NCBI GenBank assembly: GCA_900553295.1
Contig: USCR01000147.1
Span: 1-5,925 of the forward strand
DNA from: an uncultured Eubacteriales bacterium
GTDB lineage: Bacteria > Bacillota > Clostridia > Christensenellales > Aristaeellaceae
Length of the DNA: 5,925 nt
Direction: 5' to 3'
The translations under genes and the position numbers were made by a program. Of the stretch, positions 1 through 5,925 are shown in pieces. The notes beneath the pieces are model-generated. The model worked only from the letters and a program-made list of their open reading frames with translations. It ran no database searches and was not told the origin of the DNA. The first letter of the stretch is position 1, and every line of letters starts with the position of its first letter.

Positions 1-28
1 TCGCGGCCCTTTGCTGTATTGCTGCAAT

Positions 29-1009
29 TTATTCCGTAACCATCGCCAGGCGCTCCGCAATGGTCTCCCGCCATGCTTCCTCGGACCGGGAGCCAACCAC
101 CGGCTCACCCACCAGCTCACCTTTCGCGTTCACAAAGTAGGTGGTAGGCACTGCGCTGACGCCTTGCAGCGCCGCATAGTACAGGGATTCACTCTGGGTA
201 AGGTGCGTATAGGCTGCGCCGGTTTCCTCCACCAGGGAGATCGCCTTGGCCCAGGTTTCGTCCTCCGGCCCTGCCGCTTCCATCACATCCGCCAGGACGC
301 CCACCAGCTGGAACTCAGCCGGATCGGCCTCCTGTGCCAGCTTGCCCAGGCCGGGCATTTCGCTCAGGCAGGGCGTGCAATAGGTGCCCCAGATATTCAC
401 CATGGTCAGCTTTGCCCGACCAAAGATTTCCTCCGTAACCGTTTCCCCGTTCAAGTCGGTGGTCGTAAAGGGCGCAATGGCCGACATGGCCGCCGTGCCA
501 TAAGGGCGAAGCGGCGTAGGCACCGCCGCCGAAACCAGCGTGCCAATGTCTCCGGCATCTGCCTGCATCAGCGCCAGTACCGCGTCATCCCCCGCCGGAG
601 CAGAAGCATAGGTATCACAGTAAAAGGCAAAGTCGCCCGCCGTAGCAAAGGGGGTACGCGTATCCGCGCTTTCCTCGTCCTGACGGACCACCTCGATGCA
701 GTATATCAGGAGATTCTTCTCCTCCAGATAGTCCAGCAGCGCCTCAATGGTGGTGATTTCGGCAATGGCTGATTGATCCTCCTCATTCAGCAGCGCCGCG
801 TATACCCGGCCAAAGTACGGATCGGTCTCGCCGCCCAGAATAGGCAGCAAGCCGTAAGTGCCCGCCTGAAGCGCCTCCAGGCGCGCGTTGTCCAGGTGAA
901 AGGTCAATCCCAGCTCCGGCAGCGGCGCATCCGTGCGCGCTTCTTCCGCCGCCGCGCCGCTGAGCAGCAGGGCAATGCACAAAATCCATAGGATGCATTG
1001 TTTCATCAT
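29..1009 (-). CDS. Secreted thioredoxin-fold protein, TlpA/ResA-like, with an unassigned N-terminal domain
   Basis: Likely an extracytoplasmic thiol-disulfide oxidoreductase of the TlpA/ResA type (326 aa from the chosen start). The C-terminal half, about residues 179-326, holds a WGTYCTPCLSEMP active site (Cys211 and Cys214) and the cis-proline loop SAVPTTYFVNAKGELV (Pro288), both hallmarks of this family. The N-terminus (MMKQCILWILCIALLLSGAAA) is a signal peptide with a probable signal peptidase I site after AAA; there is no lipobox cysteine, so it is either released or held by an uncleaved signal. Residues about 24-175 match no domain I recognise and contain two further cysteines (104 and 131). 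The start at 1009 is preferred over the ATG at 1045 because GGAGG lies 9 bases upstream and the signal peptide begins there; ATG at 1006 is equally possible. A terminator separates it from the upstream VanW gene. The electron donor and the client are not shown by the window. Family confidence is high; exact role is unknown. Confidence 0.88.
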   Translation of the reverse strand: MMKQCILWILCIALLLSGAAAEEARTDAPLPELGLTFHLDNARLEALQAGTYGLLPILGGETDPYFGRVYAALLNEEDQSAIAEITTIEALLDYLEEKNLLIYCIEVVRQDEESADTRTPFATAGDFAFYCDTYASAPAGDDAVLALMQADAGDIGTLVSAAVPTPLRPYGTAAMSAIAPFTTTDLNGETVTEEIFGRAKLTMVNIWGTYCTPCLSEMPGLGKLAQEADPAEFQLVGVLADVMEAAGPEDETWAKAISLVEETGAAYTHLTQSESLYYAALQGVSAVPTTYFVNAKGELVGEPVVGSRSEEAWRETIAERLAMVTE

Positions 1010-1018
1010 GGCAGTATT

Positions 1019-1023
1019 CCTCC
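1019..1023 (-). promoter_or_regulatory. Ribosome binding site of the thioredoxin-like gene
   Basis: GGAGG on the minus strand, 9 bases before the ATG at 1009. It decides the start: the longer reading frame beginning at 1045 would place this site inside the coding region and put 12 charged residues ahead of the signal peptide. Confidence 0.8.
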
Positions 1024-1043
1024 GTTCTTCGTGGGGGTATTCC

Positions 1044-1100
1044 ATTGAAAGAAGAAAGCGGCGATGGTTGGATGCTATGCATGCGCCTTCGCCGCTTTTT
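1044..1100 (-). terminator. Rho-independent terminator after the VanW-family gene, possibly bidirectional
   Basis: A perfect 10-bp inverted repeat, AAAGCGGCGA at 1055-1064 and TCGCCGCTTT at 1089-1098, flanks a 24-base loop. In the minus-strand transcript it starts a few bases after the VanW stop codon, is preceded by an A-rich run and is followed by a pyrimidine tail (TTTCTTCTTTC). On the plus strand the tail is an even better T run (TTTTTCTTTT), so the element could also stop antisense transcription. The loop is longer than usual, which lowers certainty a little. It suggests the transcript of the upstream genes ends here, ahead of the thioredoxin-like gene. Confidence 0.75.
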
Positions 1101-1103
1101 CTT

Positions 1104-2999
1104 TTATGGTTCCTCTTCGCGGGTCTTGGTGCCTACATAGATCCGCGGCTGCTTGGCCTTATAGGTATCCGTGTACAAGAGCTCTCTGGAAATCACATTA
1201 TCATTTTCGTATGTTACCCGGTAGCTCTCCACCACATAGCCTTCCTTGCCCTTTACCTCATATTCCTCGTCCGTATAGGTCACGTAGCTCTGGTTCTTGT
1301 CCTCAATATACTTGGGTTCCGTGGGTACGGGGATAACCTCCACAGTCTTGCTCTGGAGCTCATAACGGATGTTCCCCAGATCCTCACCGTAGATGGATAC
1401 TGTGGCCACCAGACGCTTGCTGTTGCTGGAATCAGCTTCCACGGCAGCGACCATATAAATATCGTGTTCCGTGTTGTTCTTGAATACCAGGTCAATTTTC
1501 CGGCCATTGCTCCAATACACAGTAGCATCCTCGCCATAGCTGGCATAGCTTACCGCGTCGGAGTGCGGCTCACGGGTAACGATCTCCATACCTGCGGCTA
1601 CCGCAGCCTGATACACGGTGGTGCTGGCCTGGCATACGCCGCCACCAATGCCCATGACGCTTTCCCCATAGGCATACTCAATGGCCGGATAAAATCCATT
1701 CTTTTCGGTACGTTCACCCACCACGCCATTAAAGGAGAATTTTTCCCCCGCTTTCACAATGGTGCCGCTGATTAGCTGAAAGGACCGACGGATGTTGTTG
1801 GTGCGCTCTGTGGTACTGCTGGTGGAAATGGGCGTCTGCGCCGTAGCCCGCAGGGTCAAGTTCGCTTTGAGATCCTCCACCGTCACAGATGGCTCAATCA
1901 CCTGGGGAATGATTTCCACATCGCCGCTCTCCATGGTGGATACCATCTGGTACAGCCGCTCCTTCAGCGGTTCCGTGTCCAGGTAACGCCCCTGCATCTC
2001 CTCCTGGAAGGTAAAGGGGTAGGACTGGCTAGGATCAAAAGTCAGCAACCGGGCATCCTGAGGCGCACGGTATACATTGTTCTTAATATCCTGGAGAATG
2101 CCGTCAATGACGCTGGTATCCCCGCTTGGCATGGCCGTATAGGCCTGAAAGGGTGTCTCCGCCAGTGCCTCCATGGCAGCCTGACGCTGGTAAATATCCC
2201 CCACATGTCCCTGACTCCACGCCTGGTTCATCACGTCCATGATGTCCACGGTCATTCCCAGCTGATCCGCCGTAATCTCCGTTACCAGCTGACCACTGAA
2301 AATGAGCCGAACCTTCCAGGCACTGTTTCGTTCCTGGGCCTGGGCCTGCACAGCCGCGATAGCCTCATCGGGGGTCATGCCCCCTAGATGGATGCCATCC
2401 ACATACACGCCCTGGCAAAACACGTTGTCATAGGCCTGTACAGCATTGGCCACCGAGGCGTATTGCATATAGCGATAGCCGCCATAACCGCCCCCCGCCA
2501 GAAGCAGCACCACAATCGCAAGCGCAAGCCAGCGCTTGCCGCCGCGCTTCCGTGGGGGCTCACCGCCGCCCGTACCCGCTGTGGAACCCTGCTGGTAATA
2601 TCCCTGTGCCGGATACCCCATGGGGTTGCCATACATGTCCCGGGCCGGTGGTGGCGCTGCCTGTCCGCCCCGGTTGGCGGTATAGGATGCGTCCTGGGGA
2701 GGAACTGCCGTATTGGGTGGACGGCGAAACCTGTCCTCATAGGCCGTGGTCGGCCGGTTCTCCATGGGATAGCGCGCATAGCTTCCGCCATAATTTGCCT
2801 GCGGATTACCACTGCGCCTCGGGTCATTTGTATTTGGCCTATTGCCCAATGGAGCTGCTGTATCCCGGCGCTGCTGCTGGTATGCCGCCGCTGCCGCATC
2901 CATCACGCGGGAAGGAACGGCCGGCACTCGTTGCGCCCGGCGTCTGCGTTCGCCATCCCCTGACTGGGGCGGCACGTAGCCGTTTTGATACACGCCCAT
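1104..2999 (-). CDS. VanW-family membrane-anchored envelope protein with YoaR-like and G5-like regions
   Basis: Protein of 631 aa (or 629), of unknown biochemical function. Order of parts: residues 1-155, a hydrophilic, probably disordered cytoplasmic head rich in Arg, Pro, Gln, Gly and Tyr; a basic KRGGKRW stretch and one membrane segment at about 157-176, predicting an outside C-terminus; about 195-375, resembling the peptidoglycan-binding-like region of YoaR proteins (for example HLGGMTPDEAIAAVQ); about 398-520, a VanW domain with its typical GIGGGVCQASTTVYQAA (Cys456), EPHSDAVSYASYGEDATVYW and IDLVFKNNT segments; about 545-624, a G5-like beta-rich tail ending in RIYVGTK. VanW was named from vancomycin-resistance clusters, but the domain is widespread in Clostridia and this is not evidence of resistance. 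It follows the PHP gene after 42 bases and is followed by a terminator, so it probably ends the ftsH operon. The ATG at 2999 is only one base from GGAG; GTG at 2993 has better spacing. Confidence 0.93.
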   Translation of the reverse strand: MGVYQNGYVPPQSGDGERRRRAQRVPAVPSRVMDAAAAAYQQQRRDTAAPLGNRPNTNDPRRSGNPQANYGGSYARYPMENRPTTAYEDRFRRPPNTAVPPQDASYTANRGGQAAPPPARDMYGNPMGYPAQGYYQQGSTAGTGGGEPPRKRGGKRWLALAIVVLLLAGGGYGGYRYMQYASVANAVQAYDNVFCQGVYVDGIHLGGMTPDEAIAAVQAQAQERNSAWKVRLIFSGQLVTEITADQLGMTVDIMDVMNQAWSQGHVGDIYQRQAAMEALAETPFQAYTAMPSGDTSVIDGILQDIKNNVYRAPQDARLLTFDPSQSYPFTFQEEMQGRYLDTEPLKERLYQMVSTMESGDVEIIPQVIEPSVTVEDLKANLTLRATAQTPISTSSTTERTNNIRRSFQLISGTIVKAGEKFSFNGVVGERTEKNGFYPAIEYAYGESVMGIGGGVCQASTTVYQAAVAAGMEIVTREPHSDAVSYASYGEDATVYWSNGRKIDLVFKNNTEHDIYMVAAVEADSSNSKRLVATVSIYGEDLGNIRYELQSKTVEVIPVPTEPKYIEDKNQSYVTYTDEEYEVKGKEGYVVESYRVTYENDNVISRELLYTDTYKAKQPRIYVGTKTREEEP

Positions 3000-3000
3000 T

Positions 3001-3004
3001 CTCC
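3001..3004 (-). promoter_or_regulatory. Ribosome binding site of the VanW-family gene (start ambiguous)
   Basis: The minus strand reads GTGAAAGGAGAATGGGCGTG. GGAG is one base from the annotated ATG (2999) but seven bases from the in-frame GTG at 2993, the usual distance. Initiation at the GTG would shorten the protein by only two residues. Confidence 0.65.
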
Positions 3005-3031
3005 TTTCACCTGTCTATGTACACAGTGAAA
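3005..3031 (-). promoter_or_regulatory. Small hairpin abutting the VanW-gene ribosome binding site
   Basis: TTTCAC and TGT at 3005-3014 pair with ACA and GTGAAA at 3023-3031, giving a 9-bp stem with one bulged base (3011) and an 8-base loop. In the transcript the 3' arm ends directly before GGAG. There is no T tract, so it is not a terminator. It may shape access to the ribosome binding site or protect a processed end; this role is inference, and a stem this short could be chance. Confidence 0.35.
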
Positions 3032-3041
3032 CGCCCTGCGT

Positions 3042-3875
3042 TCACCTTATTGCCCCAATGCGTTCCAGCAGCGCATGGACGTCCTCCGAGATCCGCGTCC
3101 ACGGGGGGATCATTGCCCCCAACTGACCGTGCCGGTCCGCCCTGGGCGTATGAAAATCACTGCCTCCGGTAACGAGCAGCCCCAGCCGGCGTGCCTGTCG
3201 CTCCAGTACTGCATACCCCTGCGCGCTCTGTGCGGGATGGTATACCTCCACGCCCTGCAGGCCCTGGTCACGCCAGTGCTTTAGCAACACGGGAAGCGCG
3301 AGCGAATCCACCGGTATCAGTGCCGGATGAGCCAGTACGGGCACCATGCCGCATCCATGGAGCAACTCCAGCGCTTCGGCCATGCTCAACCTCTGCCCCG
3401 GCACATACGCCGGAGCGCCTTCCGCCAGGAAGCGGTCAAAGGCTTCCTGTACCGTTGCGACCCAGCCACGCTCCACCATGGCGCGGGCAATATGCGCACG
3501 GCCCACGGTTCCCTGGCACGGCAGTTCCTGCAAGGATAGCGGAAAGCCCAAGCGTGTCAGCAGCCTACGCATCTCCGCCGCGCGCTCCACCCGGGCCTTG
3601 GACAGCTCGTCCAGCTTGTGCCGTAGGGCAGCTGCCCTCGCGTCCGCCCCGTATCCCAGCAGATGCAGTCCCGCCATATCCCGCAAGCTCAGCTCCACGC
3701 CGGGAATCACTTGCAGCGCCAGAGACTGCCCGCGCAGCGCATCCGCGCCGCCCAAGGCATCATGATCCGTAATGGCCAGGACATCCATGCCCTGCGCCGC
3801 CGCGGCCTGTGCTACCTCCAGGGGTGTCCATGCACCATCGCTGAAGGTAGTATGCACATGTAAATCCGCTTTCAC
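3042..3875 (-). CDS. PHP-domain metal-dependent phosphoesterase (TrpH/YciV-like)
   Basis: A 277-aa soluble cytoplasmic PHP-family phosphoesterase, close in length and layout to the TrpH/YciV (RNase AM) group, whose members hydrolyse 3',5'-nucleoside bisphosphates or remove 5' nucleotides from short RNA. The metal-binding motifs are all present in order: [11 protein letters not shown] (His6, His8, Asp13), AITDHDAL (Asp37, His38), PGVELS (Glu61), HLLGYG (His71), [12 protein letters not shown] (His128), VLAHPAL (His183), VEVYHP (His213) and TGGSDFHTP (Asp240, His242). Residues about 80-160 form the helical insert typical of the group. The start codon is GTG at 3875, overlapping the ftsH TGA in the sequence GTGA; no strong ribosome binding site precedes it, so translation is probably coupled to ftsH. 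Starting there puts the DLHVH motif at residue 4, as usual for the family. The exact substrate cannot be read from the sequence; a polymerase-associated PHP domain is unlikely because the protein stands alone. Confidence 0.93.
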   Translation of the reverse strand: MKADLHVHTTFSDGAWTPLEVAQAAAAQGMDVLAITDHDALGGADALRGQSLALQVIPGVELSLRDMAGLHLLGYGADARAAALRHKLDELSKARVERAAEMRRLLTRLGFPLSLQELPCQGTVGRAHIARAMVERGWVATVQEAFDRFLAEGAPAYVPGQRLSMAEALELLHGCGMVPVLAHPALIPVDSLALPVLLKHWRDQGLQGVEVYHPAQSAQGYAVLERQARRLGLLVTGGSDFHTPRADRHGQLGAMIPPWTRISEDVHALLERIGAIR

Positions 3876-5857
3876 GCCTGCTGGCCGCCTGAACCACCCA
3901 GAAAAATGCCATCGGGAATCTCAGGCTTTTCCGGCGGGGTTGCAGGTTTCTTCTCCTGGGGAGGAATATCAGGCGCAGGCTGCGGTTTTTCCTTGGCCGC
4001 TTCCTCCGCGGGGGGAAGTGCCTCTCCTGACATCAGCGCCACAAATTCGCGCCGGTTCAGGGTTTCACGCTCCAGCAATGCCTGCACCAGGGTATCCAGT
4101 TCTTTGCGGTGATCTTCCAACAGCTTCACCGCCCGGGCATAGCACTGCGAAAGCAGACGCTTCACTTCCCGGTCAATCTGCGCGGCCACTTCCTCGCTAT
4201 ACGCCCGGGATTGGCCAAACTCCATGCCCACAAAAACTTCCTGGTCATTTGCCAGATAAATGGTGCCAATCTCTTCGCTCATGCCGTACATGGTCACCAT
4301 GCGGCGGCAAAGCTCCGTGGCCCGCTTCAGATCCGAAGACGAGCCGGTATAAATTTCACCCAGGCCCACCTTTTCCGCCGCGTGGCCACCCAGGCACATG
4401 CAGATCTGGTCCAGCATCTGGCTGCGGCTCATGTTGTCATGTTCCTCTCCGGGCAAGGACAGGGTGTGACCCGCCGCCTGCCCCCGAGGGACAATGGTAA
4501 TCAAATGAACTTCATCGCACCCGGGCAGCAAATGCCCCACAATGGCGTGGCCGCCCTCATGGCAGGCCACCAGCCGCTTATCCGCTTCGCTCACCTTATG
4601 GCTGCGCTTCTCCGGCCCCATCTGCACCCGGGCAATGGCATCCACCAGCAGCTGCTGGGTGATCTCCGGCTTCCGGCCCCGGGCAGCCAGGATAGCCGCC
4701 TCATTCATTACGTTTTCCAGCTCCGCGCCGGTGGAGAAGGGCATGCGCTTGGCCACGTTTTCCAGGTCCACGTCCGCGGCCAGCTTCTTCCCCTTGCTGT
4801 GCACCTTCAGGATGGCTACCCGCCCGGCCTGGTCGGGATAGTTCACCGTTACCTGGCGGTCAAAACGGCCAGGGCGCAGCAGAGCGGGGTCCAGAATGTC
4901 CCGGCGGTTGGTGGCCGCCATCACAATAACGCCCTCGTTGATGTCGAAGCCGTCCATTTCCACCAGCAGCTGATTCAGCGTCTGTTCCCGTTCATCGTGT
5001 CCGCCACCCAGGCCCGCGCCACGATGGCGGCCCACGGCGTCAATTTCATCGATAAACACAATGGAGGGCGCCGCCTTTTTGGCCTGCTCAAACATGTCAC
5101 GCACGCGGCTGGCGCCTACGCCCACAAACATTTCCACAAAGTCCGAGCCGGAAATGGAAAAGAAAGGCACGTTGGCTTCCCCCGCCACCGCCTTGGCCAG
5201 CAGGGTTTTGCCCGTACCGGGAGGGCCCACCAGCAGCACGCCCTTGGGAATCCGGGCCCCCAGAGACAGGTACTTCTTGGGGTCCTTCAGGAACTCCACG
5301 ATCTCCCGGAGCTCCTCCTTCTCCTCATCGGCGCCGGCCACGTCGTCGAAAGTGACCTTTTTGTCCTTGTCCGTCAGCATCCGGGTCCGGGCGGAGCCGA
5401 ATTTGGCCATCTTGTCCGGTCCCATGCCACCTCCCTGGGGCCGAATCACCAGGAAGTACCACATCAGCCCCAGGATCACCGCCGTCAGCAGGAAGGGCAG
5501 CAGCTCCAGCAGCCAGTTGGTGCGCACCGGCTCCGGGTAATCATAGTGCTGGATGATACCCTCCGCATACTGCTGTTGAACCAGGTCATTGAAGTCGTCA
5601 TAAAACAGCTGGAAGCTGTACAGCTCATACCGCACGGTCTCGCTGCCGTTCACCGGCTCCCGCAGCTCCAGGGTCAGTGTGCCGCCGCTGTCAATGGTCA
5701 GCCCCGTCACTTTTTCCTGCAGGAACAGCTGGCGGACCTGGGAGTATTCCAGCTGGTCCACATGGTTGTCGTTCTGCCAGAGCCAGTTGACACACAGCAG
5801 GATCACGAGGGCCAGCAGTACGAAGCTCAGATTGGATAGCCGTCTTTGTTTTGTCAC
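3872..5857 (-). CDS. ftsH: ATP-dependent zinc metalloprotease FtsH
   Basis: Membrane-bound AAA+ protease that forms hexamers and degrades misfolded membrane proteins and short-lived regulators. From the GTG start it has 661 aa. Parts in order: first membrane segment about 12-27; extracytoplasmic domain about 28-112; second membrane segment about 115-137; AAA+ module with Walker A GPPGTGKT (211-218), pore loop MFVGVGA (243-249), Walker B IVFIDEID (266-273) and second region of homology [20 protein letters not shown] (315-334); peptidase domain with zinc motif HEGGH (433-437) and probable third ligand Asp509 in [11 protein letters not shown]; Pro/Glu/Lys-rich tail about 615-661. The protease motif is usually HEAGH, and the AAA+ lid has [10 protein letters not shown] where RTPGFSGADL is common, so this is a somewhat divergent but apparently intact copy. 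The start at 5857 is chosen because AAGGAGG lies 9 bases upstream; a longer frame from a TTG at 5893 would run through that site and the leader hairpin. Its stop overlaps the next gene. Confidence 0.97.
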   Translation of the reverse strand: MTKQRRLSNLSFVLLALVILLCVNWLWQNDNHVDQLEYSQVRQLFLQEKVTGLTIDSGGTLTLELREPVNGSETVRYELYSFQLFYDDFNDLVQQQYAEGIIQHYDYPEPVRTNWLLELLPFLLTAVILGLMWYFLVIRPQGGGMGPDKMAKFGSARTRMLTDKDKKVTFDDVAGADEEKEELREIVEFLKDPKKYLSLGARIPKGVLLVGPPGTGKTLLAKAVAGEANVPFFSISGSDFVEMFVGVGASRVRDMFEQAKKAAPSIVFIDEIDAVGRHRGAGLGGGHDEREQTLNQLLVEMDGFDINEGVIVMAATNRRDILDPALLRPGRFDRQVTVNYPDQAGRVAILKVHSKGKKLAADVDLENVAKRMPFSTGAELENVMNEAAILAARGRKPEITQQLLVDAIARVQMGPEKRSHKVSEADKRLVACHEGGHAIVGHLLPGCDEVHLITIVPRGQAAGHTLSLPGEEHDNMSRSQMLDQICMCLGGHAAEKVGLGEIYTGSSSDLKRATELCRRMVTMYGMSEEIGTIYLANDQEVFVGMEFGQSRAYSEEVAAQIDREVKRLLSQCYARAVKLLEDHRKELDTLVQALLERETLNRREFVALMSGEALPPAEEAAKEKPQPAPDIPPQEKKPATPPEKPEIPDGIFLGGSGGQQA

Positions 5858-5866
5858 GAGCAGAAG

Positions 5867-5873
5867 CCTCCTT
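5867..5873 (-). promoter_or_regulatory. Strong ribosome binding site of ftsH
   Basis: AAGGAGG on the minus strand, 9 bases before GTG at 5857. This near-perfect anti-16S match fixes the ftsH start at the GTG and rules against the in-frame TTG at 5893, which lies upstream of it. Confidence 0.88.
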
Positions 5874-5898
5874 TCCCATTGCCTGGGACGCAATGGGA
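5874..5898 (-). promoter_or_regulatory. Leader hairpin directly upstream of the ftsH ribosome binding site
   Basis: A perfect 9-bp inverted repeat, TCCCATTGC (5874-5882) and GCAATGGGA (5890-5898), with a 7-base spacer; a G-U pair and one more pair could extend it to 11 bp. In the transcript the 3' arm runs straight into AAGGAGG. There is no T tract after it, so it is not a standard terminator. It could be a 5' untranslated-region structure affecting ftsH translation or mRNA stability, or a dyad operator for a repressor. The structure is seen; the role is inference. Confidence 0.55.
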
Positions 5899-5925
5899 GA
5901 CTGTTTTCATGTTACGATTGGGCGG
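5899..5925 (-). other. Upstream edge of the window, no gene assigned
   Basis: Twenty-seven bases before the leader hairpin. Two minus-strand frames reach a stop here (TAA or TGA in CAATCGTAACATGA), so the end of a preceding gene is possible, but there is too little sequence to identify it. No clear promoter is visible. Confidence 0.3.

Noticed and set aside
1..28. Terminator after the thioredoxin-like gene
   Set aside because: The 28 bases left after the stop contain only ATTGC/GCAAT with a one-base spacer, which cannot fold; a real terminator may lie beyond the window edge.
1010..1045. Extension of the thioredoxin-like protein to ATG at 1045
   Set aside because: It would put a charged stretch before the signal peptide and read through the GGAGG site.
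933..1775. A 280-codon plus-strand frame with hydrophobic stretches
   Set aside because: It spans the terminator and the antisense of the VanW domain; the minus-strand reading has unmistakable VanW motifs, and no good ribosome binding site supports the plus frame.
2384..2899. A 171-codon minus-strand frame inside the VanW gene
   Set aside because: It lies in another frame of the low-complexity head of the same gene and shows only Arg/Pro/Ala-rich sequence.
1104..2999. Vancomycin-resistance gene call because of the VanW domain
   Set aside because: No VanH, VanA/B ligase, VanX or VanS/R gene is nearby, and VanW domains with YoaR-like and G5-like parts are common in Clostridia outside resistance clusters.
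4109..5839. A 576-codon open frame on the plus strand opposite ftsH
   Set aside because: It is the complement of a clearly conserved FtsH sequence; the His/Gln/Leu/Ala-rich translation shows no domain, and such frames are expected opposite GC-rich genes with biased third positions.
5858..5893. Extension of FtsH to a TTG start at 5893
   Set aside because: The extra codons would cover the AAGGAGG site and one arm of the hairpin, and the GTG at 5857 is correctly spaced.
5899..5925. Promoter with a TAACAT-like -10 upstream of ftsH
   Set aside because: The match is weak and the -35 region would be outside the window, so it cannot be supported.

Overview
The window reads as an ordinary, tightly packed chromosomal segment from a Gram-positive bacterium, most likely a Bacillota/Clostridia lineage with fairly high GC. 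The reasons are strong AAGGAGG/GGAGG ribosome binding sites, GTG starts, an anchored VanW/G5-type envelope protein of the kind common in Clostridia, and short intergenic gaps. I cannot place it more precisely. No mobile element, CRISPR array, rRNA or tRNA is visible. All four genes are on the minus strand, so transcription runs from the high coordinates to the low ones.

Layout in the direction of transcription: a 68-base leader (5858-5925) carries a 9-bp hairpin that abuts the ribosome binding site of ftsH. The ftsH gene (3872-5857, GTG start) encodes the membrane AAA+ zinc protease. Its stop overlaps by 4 bases (GTGA) the GTG start of a PHP-domain phosphoesterase (3042-3875). After a 42-base gap, which also holds a small hairpin next to a ribosome binding site, comes a gene for a single-pass membrane protein with a long disordered cytoplasmic head, a YoaR-like region, a VanW domain and a G5-like tail (1104-2999). 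A rho-independent terminator with a long loop (about 1044-1100) follows. The last gene (29-1009) encodes a secreted thioredoxin-fold protein with a TlpA/ResA-like CTPC active site and an unrecognised N-terminal domain.

The first three genes look like one transcription unit: membrane protein quality control (FtsH), nucleotide or short-RNA turnover (PHP protein), and a cell-envelope protein (VanW family). The thioredoxin-like gene is separated from them by the terminator, although its own promoter is not obvious. The functional links between these genes are weak; they look like housekeeping neighbours. I found no convincing undescribed system. The most noteworthy points are the two hairpins abutting ribosome binding sites, an HEGGH instead of HEAGH protease motif in FtsH, the unassigned N-terminal domain of the thioredoxin-like protein, and the long Tyr/Gln/Pro/Arg-rich head of the VanW protein.
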